64,000 nucleotides of DNA from Paenibacillus antibioticophila (GTDB lineage: Bacteria > Bacillota > Bacilli > Paenibacillales > Paenibacillaceae), in contig NZ_HG005143.1 of assembly GCF_000455265.1 (NCBI RefSeq), forward strand, positions 237,362 to 301,361, written 5' to 3'. Both the position numbers and the translations under genes were made by a program. Every line of letters starts with the position of its first letter. Within the stretch, counting starts at the first letter, position 1. The notes under the pieces were generated by a model. It was given only the letters and a program-made list of their open reading frames with translations, did not search any database and had not been told where the DNA came from. Below are positions 41,407 to 50,145 of this stretch, one piece after another.

Positions 41407-44349
41407 TTATTTCCCTCCCTTTCCGTTTCTTCGAATGCCGGTTCTTATGAAAAAGAATCCGAAGGTTGCCAACAGTGCGCCAAGCGTATAATTAACAACT
41501 TTAAGCAAGGTTTGCCACCATGGTACGAATCCTTTAACCACGGTTTCATCCGTAAGCCCATTTAGAAGACTGGAATTAGCCAATGAATAATAGAAGTGCT
41601 TGTTTGCTCTTCTTAATTCTTGTAAGACAAATCCGTCCTTCTTGCTGGCGAGATACTTATGAACCTCGCTGGCCCGGTTGGTATCGGCATTGAAAGTGTC
41701 TGTACCTGCAACAAGCGATTCGATCGTTGGAATATTCGGATTACCCTTGACCGAATCCGTAATCGTTACTCCCTTGAAGCCCCATTCGTCTCTCAGAACA
41801 TGCGTCATCGTGGCATAGTTTGCATAAGACAAACGCGCTCCAATCCGGGAGAAGGACATCATCGTACCAAGTGCCCCGCCTTCAGTAAAGGCACCCTCAA
41901 AGCCTTTTAAAGGTCCTTGGCGGTATGCCTGCTCTGTCATAAATGTCGAAAGCTCATTTCGGTTCGTTTCCTGATCATTGGCTACGAAATGCTTGATGGC
42001 CGCTGTCAATCCCTTTGCCTGCATCGCTTTTGCCTGGTTGGCCCCTAAAATGTAAGACAGAATACTATCCTCGGAGTAATATTCAAAGTTGCGTCCGCTG
42101 AACGGGGTACGGTGCAGATTGCCCCCTGGCGACCATAGTTGTGTTGTGCCGCTAAACAAACAATCCTCCGCAATGAAATTCCCACGTTCCGCTAGCAATG
42201 GCTGATTCCAGGTCGAGGCTGCGACGATTTGACTGACGTGAGCCGTCGCCGGTTGACCTCCGCCATATAAATAATTGGCTTGTGAGCCTGAAGGGCCATC
42301 CGTGTTTTTGTTTGCCGGCTTATTGATCGACTCGACGGCCGGCTGGCCAAAGTTTTCGCCAATGGTCGCGCTTAGCTCACTGATTGTTAACTGATCAAGG
42401 AACTTATTCCAAGTCTCATCATCCTCAAATGGCACATCCTTCATATCAAGCAGCTTGAGGGTCACCTCTGCCCCCTGAGTAAAGCTGTCATAGGCGGGTG
42501 CATCCGTTGGCTTTTCGTACTTCTGGTTATACAGGACATCCTTAAGCTCATCGGTTACAACGAGATCTGTATAAGATTTAGGATACGTATTCCAATCGCT
42601 GCGCGTTAAATAAGTAACCGCATCCTCGGCATAGTAGTTATAATCAACATCCTCAAATTGATTGGATACGATCTCGCCTGTATGCTGTGACTTGGCATAG
42701 GTTGTATTATCCAGTGATTCTAACGGAACCGAGACCGCCTTCTCAGGATCACCCTCTACGACAGAACCATCTGCGGAAATCAGCTTTCCTTGTACATTAG
42801 CGCCTTCCTTTTTAGCCAGGATATTATTCAGGGCATCATGACTGTCATTTCCAATGGCAAAGTAATAATCGCCTGGGTCAAAGACATAGGCCCCTTTCTG
42901 ACTTGGATCCGCGCCGTTTTCAGCATTAGCATCATAGGTCGCGAAGAGATACTCATCGATGGTGACCGTTACCTCCTCCGACTCACCTGCTGCCAACTCG
43001 CCGGTTTTCCCAAAGCCGATCAACTGGATAGCCGATTTTTCAGCTTGCCCCTTTTCATAGGGAAGCTGGGCATAGACTTGTACTACGGACTTGGATTTTC
43101 CTGTATAAGCCGACTGCTCGGGGTAGCCCTCGTTAGTTACTTTAACTGTGGCTGTAACTGTCTTAGCTTCCCGGTCCCAGTTCAGGCTGGTTAGCTGTTG
43201 AGAGAAATTAGCATAGGAGCTTCCGTACCCGAAGGTATATACCATCTCATCCGCGTAATTCCAGCGATCCTTATTAACAAATGCTCCTGCACTGCTGTCT
43301 GCGTTATTCAATCCCAAGACGGCATCTTGATACCTTGTTTCATAATACTTGTATCCTTGATAGATACCCTCTGCCTGAACAATGTAAGGACCATCATCAT
43401 TCGAGTATTTGAAATCACCGGCATTTCTGACTGCCGGCGCGGATAGCGAATCCGCTGCAAAGGTATCCACCAATCTGCCCGAAGGATCCGCCTTTCCCGT
43501 AATCACATTAGCAACACCAGTAAAGCCTATTAGACCGGGATTGCCAATCCATAGAGCAGCATCGATACCATACTCCTCTTCTTCAATCCAGCCAAGCTCC
43601 ATCGCGTAAGCACTATTTATTAGCACAATGGTTTTTGCGAATTTACCGCTATCCTTAATCATCTTCAATAAGTCTTTCTCTGTATCATGAAGCGCGAGAT
43701 GAGAGATTCCATCTCGATCGGATGTGGCCAAGTCCTTGCCTTCGCCGCCATCACGAGACAGCATGACAATCGCCACATCATTAAAGTCATCCTGGTACGT
43801 AGCTTGCAGGTCGCTGGTATAGAAGCTCTTGTCGACTTCTCCGATAAACCAATCCGGTGCAGCCTTGATTCTGGAGACTTCACTGCTTTTATAAGCATCG
43901 AAGAGCTTATCGTTGATGCTGAATCCTGCTTCCTTCAATGCATTGTACAGGCTGACCTGGCGCTTTTCATCCATGCCTGGTCCGCCGGAGTTGCCGCTAT
44001 AGACAGGATCTGCAGTTGCACGGCCAAACAAAGTAACGCTGCGTTCTTCAGAACTTAATGGGAGCACAGCCTGATCGTTCTTTAACAGGACCGTGCCTTC
44101 CTCCATGGTTTGCACATCGTGCTTGTCGGAATCTGCCAGCATCTGCTGCAAGCCTGCATCAGAGAGCTCATAATCGCTCTTATAGTGCATCGTGCTTGCA
44201 TCTGATTCTATGACAGGCATTTTAACATTCAGAAAGACGTTGACTTGACCGCTCCAACTTAGCAGTAATTGAGTCATAAAAATACTAAAGATTAAGAGGA
44301 AAGCCGTTACTGATGTTAATCCACGCCACAAATTCGATTTATTTCTCAA
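41407..44349 (-). CDS. Membrane-anchored GH3 beta-glycosidase with inverted domain order
   Basis: About 980 residues. The order is membrane helix (about 12-34), alpha/beta-sandwich domain (EEGTVLLKNDQAVLPL), fibronectin-like domain, TIM barrel with nucleophile in GVTITDSVKG (D865) and substrate motif KHFVANDQE, then a C-terminal membrane helix near 950-970. This is the reverse of the common GH3 layout and is known from some Clostridia. I place the start at a TTG at 44349 because GAGGAGG lies eight bases before it; the ATG at 44370 would include that site. Both ends appear anchored, so the catalytic part should be outside the cell. Confidence 0.87.
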   Translation of the reverse strand: MRNKSNLWRGLTSVTAFLLIFSIFMTQLLLSWSGQVNVFLNVKMPVIESDASTMHYKSDYELSDAGLQQMLADSDKHDVQTMEEGTVLLKNDQAVLPLSSEERSVTLFGRATADPVYSGNSGGPGMDEKRQVSLYNALKEAGFSINDKLFDAYKSSEVSRIKAAPDWFIGEVDKSFYTSDLQATYQDDFNDVAIVMLSRDGGEGKDLATSDRDGISHLALHDTEKDLLKMIKDSGKFAKTIVLINSAYAMELGWIEEEEYGIDAALWIGNPGLIGFTGVANVITGKADPSGRLVDTFAADSLSAPAVRNAGDFKYSNDDGPYIVQAEGIYQGYKYYETRYQDAVLGLNNADSSAGAFVNKDRWNYADEMVYTFGYGSSYANFSQQLTSLNWDREAKTVTATVKVTNEGYPEQSAYTGKSKSVVQVYAQLPYEKGQAEKSAIQLIGFGKTGELAAGESEEVTVTIDEYLFATYDANAENGADPSQKGAYVFDPGDYYFAIGNDSHDALNNILAKKEGANVQGKLISADGSVVEGDPEKAVSVPLESLDNTTYAKSQHTGEIVSNQFEDVDYNYYAEDAVTYLTRSDWNTYPKSYTDLVVTDELKDVLYNQKYEKPTDAPAYDSFTQGAEVTLKLLDMKDVPFEDDETWNKFLDQLTISELSATIGENFGQPAVESINKPANKNTDGPSGSQANYLYGGGQPATAHVSQIVAASTWNQPLLAERGNFIAEDCLFSGTTQLWSPGGNLHRTPFSGRNFEYYSEDSILSYILGANQAKAMQAKGLTAAIKHFVANDQETNRNELSTFMTEQAYRQGPLKGFEGAFTEGGALGTMMSFSRIGARLSYANYATMTHVLRDEWGFKGVTITDSVKGNPNIPTIESLVAGTDTFNADTNRASEVHKYLASKKDGFVLQELRRANKHFYYSLANSSLLNGLTDETVVKGFVPWWQTLLKVVNYTLGALLATFGFFFIRTGIRRNGKGGK

Positions 44350-44381
44350 TGATATTGCCTCCTCACGCATAGCTGGTTGTG

Positions 44382-44993
44382 TTATTCGGCCGCACTCTCA
44401 CCATCTGTAAATGCGATGTAATCAAAGCTGGTCTTTGCAGCGTCAACTATGATTGTTGTTTCGGGAAAGGCCACCGATTCCAGATATTCTTCAGCAGACA
44501 AGGCTGGACCATCGCCGCCAACGGCCGTTCCCATTGCATCTGTCCATGCATTCGTATTTACATAACCAACCGGATTAGCGCCTGCGGAGTAGGAACTGTT
44601 CGAAATAACGGCTGTAGGTTTGGATAGCACCAGCGTGACCAAGCCGCCTTCATCTGCCGCTGTGTAGGTTCCGTAATATTTAGTGATGTTTGCTCCTCTT
44701 GGTACAACATCGTATTTGCCGTTATCATTGAATTCCAAGGCCCCGGAATAAAAGGTTTCCGTGTCTGTCAGGCAGTATGTGTTGTCCGAGAATGTCTCAA
44801 TATTTTGCACGCCGAAGGTTGCTTGCTTAAAGGTGTGTTCAGGATAAGCACTCATAAATGCAACGTTTGATGTAGAAGCATAATAACCTGTCAATTGTCC
44901 CTTCGCTTCTTCCTTTCCGCATGCTGCCAGGCCAAACGCCATGGTTAATGCCAATACCATCGTAGTGATTCTTTTGAGTGTTCTTTTCTTCAT
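44382..44993 (-). CDS. Lipoprotein of unknown function, first gene of the glycan run
   Basis: A 203-residue protein with a lysine/arginine-rich start (MKKRTLKRITTMVLALTMAF), lipobox GLAAC near residue 25, and a body without recognised domains. It is followed after about 30 bases by the GH3 gene. Its position directly downstream of the divergent LytTR regulatory region suggests it is the leading gene of the controlled operon, perhaps a glycan-binding or sensor lipoprotein. Confidence 0.8.
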   Translation of the reverse strand: MKKRTLKRITTMVLALTMAFGLAACGKEEAKGQLTGYYASTSNVAFMSAYPEHTFKQATFGVQNIETFSDNTYCLTDTETFYSGALEFNDNGKYDVVPRGANITKYYGTYTAADEGGLVTLVLSKPTAVISNSSYSAGANPVGYVNTNAWTDAMGTAVGGDGPALSAEEYLESVAFPETTIIVDAAKTSFDYIAFTDGESAAE

Positions 44994-45047
44994 TGTCTAT
45001 TTCCCCTTTGGTAAATTTTTGAATGCGCTTCCGCGATTACACACCTC

Positions 45048-45053
45048 ATTTTA
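45048..45053 (-). promoter_or_regulatory. Possible -10 box for the minus-strand glycan operon
   Basis: TAAAAT on the minus strand lies about 55 bases before the lipoprotein start. No good -35 box is visible at the right distance, which fits a promoter that needs an activator such as the divergent LytTR regulator. Confidence 0.3.
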
Positions 45054-45121
45054 GGGGATCGTGATTCGTAAATGTGATTCCTGACATACTCTCATAGAAA
45101 TCCAGAGAATTCTGTTCATCA

Positions 45122-45154
45122 TTTTTAGTTTGTGCGGTTTTTTTTTAGTCTGTG
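45122..45154. promoter_or_regulatory. Direct repeats, candidate LytTR-binding sites
   Basis: TTTTTAGTTTGTG (45122-45134) and TTTTTAGTCTGTG (45142-45154) are direct repeats 20 bases apart, 12 of 13 bases identical. LytTR domains bind pairs of direct repeats about two helical turns apart. They lie about 20 bases upstream of the -35 box of the regulator operon, an activating position. Confidence 0.6.
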
Positions 45155-45173
45155 ATAACTGGGGGTTGTCTTA

Positions 45174-45202
45174 TTGACAAAAAGAAGTGAGCTTCCTATA
45201 GT
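45174..45202 (+). promoter_or_regulatory. Promoter of the LytTR two-component operon
   Basis: TTGACA (45174-45179) and TATAGT (45197-45202) are 17 bases apart, about 35 bases before the response-regulator start codon. Confidence 0.75.
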
Positions 45203-45237
45203 GAGAATGAATTTGATTTACCACGAAGAGGTGAAGA

Positions 45238-45951
45238 ATGATAATCCAAATCGCTATTGTGGAGGATGACAATAACCAAGCCCTCTTATTAGAGAGTTAC
45301 CTCGAGAAATTTGCAAATGAAAGAGGCCTTTCTTTAAACATAGTACATTTCCGGCAAGCAGTTGCACTATTGGAGAATTACACCCCAAATTTTGATATCG
45401 TTTTCATGGATATTCAATTGCCTTATATGAATGGAATGGATGCCGCTCGTAAAATTAGAGAATTGGACAAGGAGGTAATTATTATGTTTATAACTAACCT
45501 GTCCCAATACGCTGTTCATGGTTATGAAGTTGAGGCCCTTGATTACATGGTGAAGCCTGTTAAGTATTTTGACTTTGCATTAAAAATGTCTCGTGCAATC
45601 AATAAATTGAATGAGCAGCCTAATAGCAGCATCTTGATTTCTACTGTCGATGGCATTCAAAAGGTGTACCCTAAACATATTCGTTACGTCGAAACCGAAG
45701 GGCATCACGTCGTCTATCACACTACAGAGGGTGAGTTCCGACAGTATGCAACGATGTCGTCCGTTGAGAAAAGGCTCCAGCCGTTTCATTTTTACAGATG
45801 CAATAATTGTTATCTTGTAAATCTTGCTTATGTCCAGAGAATACAAGGATATAACGTCATGCTGGACGGCGAGGAATTGCGAATAAGTCAGCCTAGAAAA
45901 AAAGCCTTTGTTCAAAAACTGATGGATTATGTAAGTAAGAAAAACCTATGA
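45238..45951 (+). CDS. LytTR-family response regulator (AgrA-like)
   Basis: A 237-residue regulator: receiver domain (1-120) with acidic pair D10/D11 and phospho-acceptor D58 in VFMDIQLP, then a LytTR DNA-binding domain with YVETEGHHVVYHT and FYRCNNCYLVNLAYV. AGAGGTGA precedes the ATG. Its stop overlaps the kinase start. Such systems often respond to peptides or membrane signals. It is divergent from the glycan operon and probably controls it as well as itself through the repeats at 45122-45154. Confidence 0.93.
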   Translation: MIIQIAIVEDDNNQALLLESYLEKFANERGLSLNIVHFRQAVALLENYTPNFDIVFMDIQLPYMNGMDAARKIRELDKEVIIMFITNLSQYAVHGYEVEALDYMVKPVKYFDFALKMSRAINKLNEQPNSSILISTVDGIQKVYPKHIRYVETEGHHVVYHTTEGEFRQYATMSSVEKRLQPFHFYRCNNCYLVNLAYVQRIQGYNVMLDGEELRISQPRKKAFVQKLMDYVSKKNL

Positions 45952-47285
45952 GTACCTTTATTTTTGATTTCCTTGGTATTGAGTCAAAACAGTTAATTAT
46001 CCGCACCTCCAGTCTGGTTGAATTTATTTTCTATACCTTGATCCTGACGCTGCCTTTTCAGAAGACAAAGAATTTCGGGTTAAAGTTATGTATCATCTTG
46101 CCGTTCACCTTACCCTTAATACTTTTAGTAGCATCTATTAACTCTCTTCACCCTTATCTATTGACTGGAATAGTTAATATTTTTATGTACCTGTTCGTAT
46201 TGGCTGCTTTATGCATCCTTTTTAAGGAAGCGCTTTCCGAGCTGTTGCTCTGCCTCGTCGGTGGAATAGCTATTCAAATGATTGTGGGTCGTTTATATGA
46301 ACTGCTTATCTTGATGGTTAAAAACAACCCTTATGAGACTCATTCATTTTTTAGAGATACTGTCCCTTTAAGAGATTGGACCATATATTTTCTGGTCCAC
46401 TTTTCACTCAGCCTCATCCTAGCCCTGATTTTCCGCCGAAAAGAAGTCCATGAGCATGATCGGGCAAATCAAAAGCTAATACTCTTTTTTTCACTATCCT
46501 TTATATTGGTGACCGTATTGCTCAACTCATTTAGCCGTTCATTTGAAGGCAATAACGACACCCTTGTATTTATAATTAGAGCCTTTTCGATCCTTTACGG
46601 TTTACTTACTTTATTACTGCGGACAAGAATATTAGAGGCAAGTAAGCTGAAACGGGAATTGCTGATTATGGACGAGCTGATCTATTCAGAAAAAAAGCAG
46701 TTCGACAACATGAAGAGTGAGATTGAAATCATTAATATGAAGTGTCACGATCTTCGGCAACAACTTTCAAATATAAGCTATAAGCTTACAATCCAGGAGA
46801 TAGAAGCCTTGAATGCAGCCATTGAGGTGTATGACACTAACATTAAAACCGGCAGCGATATTCTGGATGTCATTCTATATAAGAAAAAGCTATTTTGCGA
46901 AAAGAATCAGATCGACATGACATGCATGGCTGATGGTCAGTGCTTATCTTTCATATCGCCAAGTCATTTGTATTCACTGCTAAGCAATGCAATTGAAAAC
47001 GCTCTGGAAGCCGTTCAATCGGTTACAGATGAGAAGAAACGAACAATTTCGATTTGGATCGGGAAAGAAAATGGCATCACGGCTATACATGTTACAAATT
47101 ATTTTAATGCGGAACTCGTTATTATAGATAATCTGCCTCAAACCAGCAAGAAAGATAAAAACCACCATGGCTATGGCATGAAAAGCATGCGTCATATCGC
47201 CCAGCAGTACAATGGGACCCTGTCATTCCATACAGAGGATGATATCTTTTTTCTTCATATTTATTTTCCTAATACTAAATTGTAA
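45948..47285 (+). CDS. AgrC-like sensor histidine kinase (GHKL type)
   Basis: A 445-residue membrane kinase. The first 220 residues contain about six hydrophobic helices without a large extracellular domain, as in peptide-sensing AgrC-type kinases. The cytoplasmic part has MKCHDLRQQL (phosphorylated histidine near 267), the ATPase N-box LLSNAIENALEAV and the glycine-rich NHHGYGMKSM. It overlaps the regulator gene by four bases. No AgrD-like peptide gene was seen nearby, so the signal is unknown. Confidence 0.92.
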   Translation: MSTFIFDFLGIESKQLIIRTSSLVEFIFYTLILTLPFQKTKNFGLKLCIILPFTLPLILLVASINSLHPYLLTGIVNIFMYLFVLAALCILFKEALSELLLCLVGGIAIQMIVGRLYELLILMVKNNPYETHSFFRDTVPLRDWTIYFLVHFSLSLILALIFRRKEVHEHDRANQKLILFFSLSFILVTVLLNSFSRSFEGNNDTLVFIIRAFSILYGLLTLLLRTRILEASKLKRELLIMDELIYSEKKQFDNMKSEIEIINMKCHDLRQQLSNISYKLTIQEIEALNAAIEVYDTNIKTGSDILDVILYKKKLFCEKNQIDMTCMADGQCLSFISPSHLYSLLSNAIENALEAVQSVTDEKKRTISIWIGKENGITAIHVTNYFNAELVIIDNLPQTSKKDKNHHGYGMKSMRHIAQQYNGTLSFHTEDDIFFLHIYFPNTKL

Positions 47286-47327
47286 GCATACGAGCACTTT
47301 AAGTTATGGGGGGCGCTATTATATATA

Positions 47328-47384
47328 GAAAAAGGCGGCACAAGAAGAGAAAACCTTTCACAGACTTCTCTTCTTGTGCCGCCT
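47328..47384 (-). terminator. Strong terminator of the lipoprotein gene at 47406
   Basis: AGGCGGCACAAGAAGAGAA and TTCTCTTCTTGTGCCGCCT form a perfect 19-base stem. The minus-strand product ends GCCGCCTTTTTC, so it terminates the gene at 47406; it may also stop read-through from the kinase gene on the plus strand. Confidence 0.85.
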
Positions 47385-47405
47385 AGCTAGAAGCAGTATG
47401 GCAGA

Positions 47406-48086
47406 CTACTTCTTATCCGCATGTTCAACCGCTATTTGCAATGTTTCAAGCGGATCTGCTGTTTTTTGGTCAATTACGTAAACCTTGTTCCCTTTTTGCC
47501 ATTGGATTATTGTCTCGGGATGCTCACGGAAGCCATTGACTTGTATCTTGCCGCGCTCATCCGGCGGAGGCAGAAAATGATCCTCTAAATAACTTACAAT
47601 GGTTTTAGCCATAGCTTCCCCATTATCATAATCGTCTACAGCATACTCGGGGTCGTTGGGAAAGTTAACTTCGATCAACCATTTTCCTTCATTCCAAGAA
47701 ATATATTGATGTCCTGCCGCACCTTCAGCATGTCCTTTAATCCCATGTCCCAGATCCACATTCGTTTGTTCAATTTCATAATAATTCTCTATGGCATTAA
47801 CAGCTTCTTCTTTGCTTGAATACTGAGTCTCCTTTACCAGCCCTTCTTCTTCATGGCGAGAATCACTCGTGTTATCAGGACTTGCTGCATTCCCATTATT
47901 AGATTCATTGGTTGATTCGTTACCTGATTCGTTACTTCGATTATCTGAATTTAAATCTCCTGTATTCGAACTGTTCGTTTGTCCAGGGTGCGCAGAGTTG
48001 TTCGATGGAGTCTGATCCGTTCCTTGGCAAGCAGATAAAACAAGCACAAGTAGAATGAGCATCGCAAAATAAACTTTCTTCATCAT
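47406..48086 (-). CDS. Lipoprotein with low-complexity linker
   Basis: A 226-residue lipoprotein: MMKKVYFAMLILLVLVLSAC carries the lipobox LSAC, followed by an asparagine/serine-rich linker of about 60 residues and a small folded domain with KWLIEVNFPNDPEYAVDDYD. The ATG at 48086 is preceded by GGAGG. I do not recognise the domain. It stands alone with its own terminator. Confidence 0.82.
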   Translation of the reverse strand: MMKKVYFAMLILLVLVLSACQGTDQTPSNNSAHPGQTNSSNTGDLNSDNRSNESGNESTNESNNGNAASPDNTSDSRHEEEGLVKETQYSSKEEAVNAIENYYEIEQTNVDLGHGIKGHAEGAAGHQYISWNEGKWLIEVNFPNDPEYAVDDYDNGEAMAKTIVSYLEDHFLPPPDERGKIQVNGFREHPETIIQWQKGNKVYVIDQKTADPLETLQIAVEHADKK

Positions 48087-48158
48087 GACGAGCCTCCGTT
48101 CTTGATGCAATTTAGTTCCGACTACGATACTCTTCATTACCCGAAATGAATATTGAAT

Positions 48159-48641
48159 TCACTTTAACTGATTGATTACACTTACATACCTCTGATGCCA
48201 TTCTTCCCATTCGCCTTTTGGAAAATCCATAAATTGACCATCAAGTAAACTACTAAGCATATCGAGACATACATGCCATCCGGCTAGATCTATAGAGGTA
48301 TGGTCACTTAAGACAGGAATAAACTCCTTTAAGACTAATAGGCAACCATCGTCATTGGGAAATAACTCGAAGCGAACCCACCCTTGCCCCCATTCGTATT
48401 GTAAATAGAACCGTTCTTTGTAGTCCTCAATCGAGATGTCAAAGGATTTCCCCGTTCCATCGTTCATATTGAACTTTATCTTCCCGCCTTGTCGAAGGTC
48501 TACAACTTGGAGGTTAGGCATCCATTTTTCAAGTTTGTCATTCTCGGTTAATGCGGACCACACCTTTTCAACTGAATAATGCAGTGACCGGTTATAGGCG
48601 GCTATAAAGCCGCCTTTAAATTTCTCTACTACTGCCAGCAT
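48159..48641 (-). CDS. SRPBCC/AHSA1-like domain protein
   Basis: A 160-residue protein with the START-like fold pattern: AAYNRSLHYSVEKVWSALTE, KLEKWMP, and a long C-terminal helix (LAGWHVCLDMLSSLLDGQ). Members bind hydrophobic ligands or act in stress; function here is unknown. GGAGGAG lies before the ATG. Two further SRPBCC genes lie at 49527 and 51367. Confidence 0.85.
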   Translation of the reverse strand: MLAVVEKFKGGFIAAYNRSLHYSVEKVWSALTENDKLEKWMPNLQVVDLRQGGKIKFNMNDGTGKSFDISIEDYKERFYLQYEWGQGWVRFELFPNDDGCLLVLKEFIPVLSDHTSIDLAGWHVCLDMLSSLLDGQFMDFPKGEWEEWHQRYVSVINQLK

Positions 48642-48743
48642 ATAGTTACTCCTCCTTCAATAATTCCCTTAGTGTATTATCGCCCAGATCCCCTTAATTA
48701 CTAAACCTTATTATAGGCGATCAGTGATGGGTCCTATAAAATA

Positions 48744-48787
48744 CAGAGCGCCAGTTCACTTGTGAACTAGCGCTCTGGCACTTTTTC
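48744..48787. terminator. Hairpin in the gap between SRPBCC and arr genes
   Basis: CAGAGCGCCAGTTCAC and GTGAACTAGCGCTCTG form a 16-base stem with one mismatch and a two-base loop. TTTTT follows a few bases later on the plus strand. It could end the minus-strand arr transcript or antisense transcription. Confidence 0.6.
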
Positions 48788-48867
48788 TCTAACATATTAA
48801 TCGTAATACACTAGCATTACCAACCGACTTTGTTGTTTTGAATCAACTTTAATTTTCTTATAAGCAG

Positions 48868-48955
48868 CAACTGTTCGGTGAAAATAAAGCATTAGACTAA
48901 CCCCTAACAAATGCAGCAAAAACCAAGACCCGATAGACTGCCGCCGCCATTTAAC
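48868..48955 (+). repeat. Dispersed intergenic repeat, copy A (interrupted)
   Basis: A 31-base stretch starting CAACTGTTCGGTGAAAATAA (48868-48898) matches copy B at 50819-50849 with two differences. The continuation of copy B (TAGACTGCCGC...) resumes at 48934, after about 36 extra bases. The repeat is non-coding. Confidence 0.65.
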
Positions 48956-48962
48956 AGTTAGT

Positions 48963-49364
48963 CTAATTTAGAATCTCGCCTTTATCTGTTTTCGCCAAAC
49001 GTTCTCGCCAAACTGCTAGCTGTTCAGGCGTTTGTCGCACCCAATCCTTCACTTCGCCAACAATTTTTAATGGGGCCTTGCTGCGATATGATCGCGTCGG
49101 ATTACCTGGAAATTTCTTGTCCGTCACATTTGGATCATTTTCCCATTCACCTGTCGGCTCAACGAGATACACGCGGGGTGCACCATCGCCTTTTGCCAAC
49201 TCAGCAGCTAACCCAGCCCCATCACGCAAAGCTGTAAAATAAATGTGATTCATCACAACATCGGGATTGTAATTTGAGCGAAAACCAGCTGTGAGTAAGT
49301 CTCCTATCTGCAAATCTGCTCGTGTCCCATGATAAAAAGGACCGTTGTCAAGAATTTCAGCCAT
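48963..49364 (-). CDS. arr: Rifampin ADP-ribosyltransferase
   Basis: A 133-residue enzyme that transfers ADP-ribose from NAD to a hydroxyl of rifamycins and inactivates them. It is full length, with the family's marks: GPFYHGTRADLQIGDLLTAG, IYFTALRDGAGLAAELAKGD, VYLVEPTGEWENDPNVTDKK and FPGNPTRSYRS. GGGGGTGG lies before the ATG. It is a stand-alone gene among small accessory genes and is probably an intrinsic chromosomal copy, as in many environmental bacteria, since no transposase or integron is seen. Confidence 0.93.
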   Translation of the reverse strand: MAEILDNGPFYHGTRADLQIGDLLTAGFRSNYNPDVVMNHIYFTALRDGAGLAAELAKGDGAPRVYLVEPTGEWENDPNVTDKKFPGNPTRSYRSKAPLKIVGEVKDWVRQTPEQLAVWRERLAKTDKGEILN

Positions 49365-49526
49365 CTCGCCACCACCCCCAAATTCAGTAGGATAAATCTG
49401 ATTTTACCATGAAATCTGCACATTAGCGTAAGAATCCGCATCAATAACGTTGCTCAAAAGTGATAAAAGCCAATTTATTGAACTACGCCTCCGTTAGTAT
49501 GTGGATACTATAAATTTCTCGACCTA

Positions 49527-50006
49527 TTATTCGGTGTATTCGGCAAGATTCTCCAGAGTGGACCTCAAACCAACGTCGTGATCTTCCTTCTGAATTCCTT
49601 CGGGTACGTTCTCACAAACGATAGTAACATTGGTGCCTTCCGGAACAGCTGTTAAGGTCCATGTCATGATCATCTCTCCGGGGTAGACGGGGTCCTCAGA
49701 CTCAAATTCTACCGACCATACAATTCGCTCTCCCGGGATGAGCTCTAAGAATCTCCCTTTGGAAACGTCAGTATTTTCCGAGGTCTTGCCTTCAATTGAA
49801 TGGTCCGTTCCGATATAAGATAGAGATATTCGATAGGCTCCACCGACTCGAGCGTCGAACTCAAATATATGGCCCTTCATACCCTTCGGTGGCAGCCACA
49901 AAACCAAAGCCCCAGGATCCACGAATGCCTTATAGATAGTTTGGGTTGCTGCCTTGATGATTCTCGAAGCAGTGTCAACTCTCTTCTTACTCGACTCATT
50001 TGTCAT
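49527..50006 (-). CDS. SRPBCC/AHSA1-like domain protein
   Basis: A 159-residue protein of the activator-of-Hsp90-ATPase-homologue type: TASRIIKAATQTIYKAFVDP, LVLWLPPKGMKG, GGAYRISLSYIG and VWSVEFESEDP. I chose the ATG at 50006 behind GGAGGG; a longer frame starts at 50111 but has no ribosome site. Function unknown. It lies next to a VOC-fold gene on the same strand. Confidence 0.87.
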   Translation of the reverse strand: MTNESSKKRVDTASRIIKAATQTIYKAFVDPGALVLWLPPKGMKGHIFEFDARVGGAYRISLSYIGTDHSIEGKTSENTDVSKGRFLELIPGERIVWSVEFESEDPVYPGEMIMTWTLTAVPEGTNVTIVCENVPEGIQKEDHDVGLRSTLENLAEYTE

Positions 50007-50145
50007 AACTTCAACCCTCCAAAGTTGCGTATTCATAATAGCCTTCAAATAATAGACCATTACGCCGACATCATAGAAACGCTGACATAGAAACTGTTCA
50101 GACTGTCTCACGACTTATGTTTCGCAATTCGTGTAATTGTATCGA

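Noticed and set aside
45948..47285. An AgrD-like signal peptide gene near the AgrC-like kinase
   Set aside because: No short frame with a ribosome site and AgrD-type charge pattern was seen on either side of the two-component genes.
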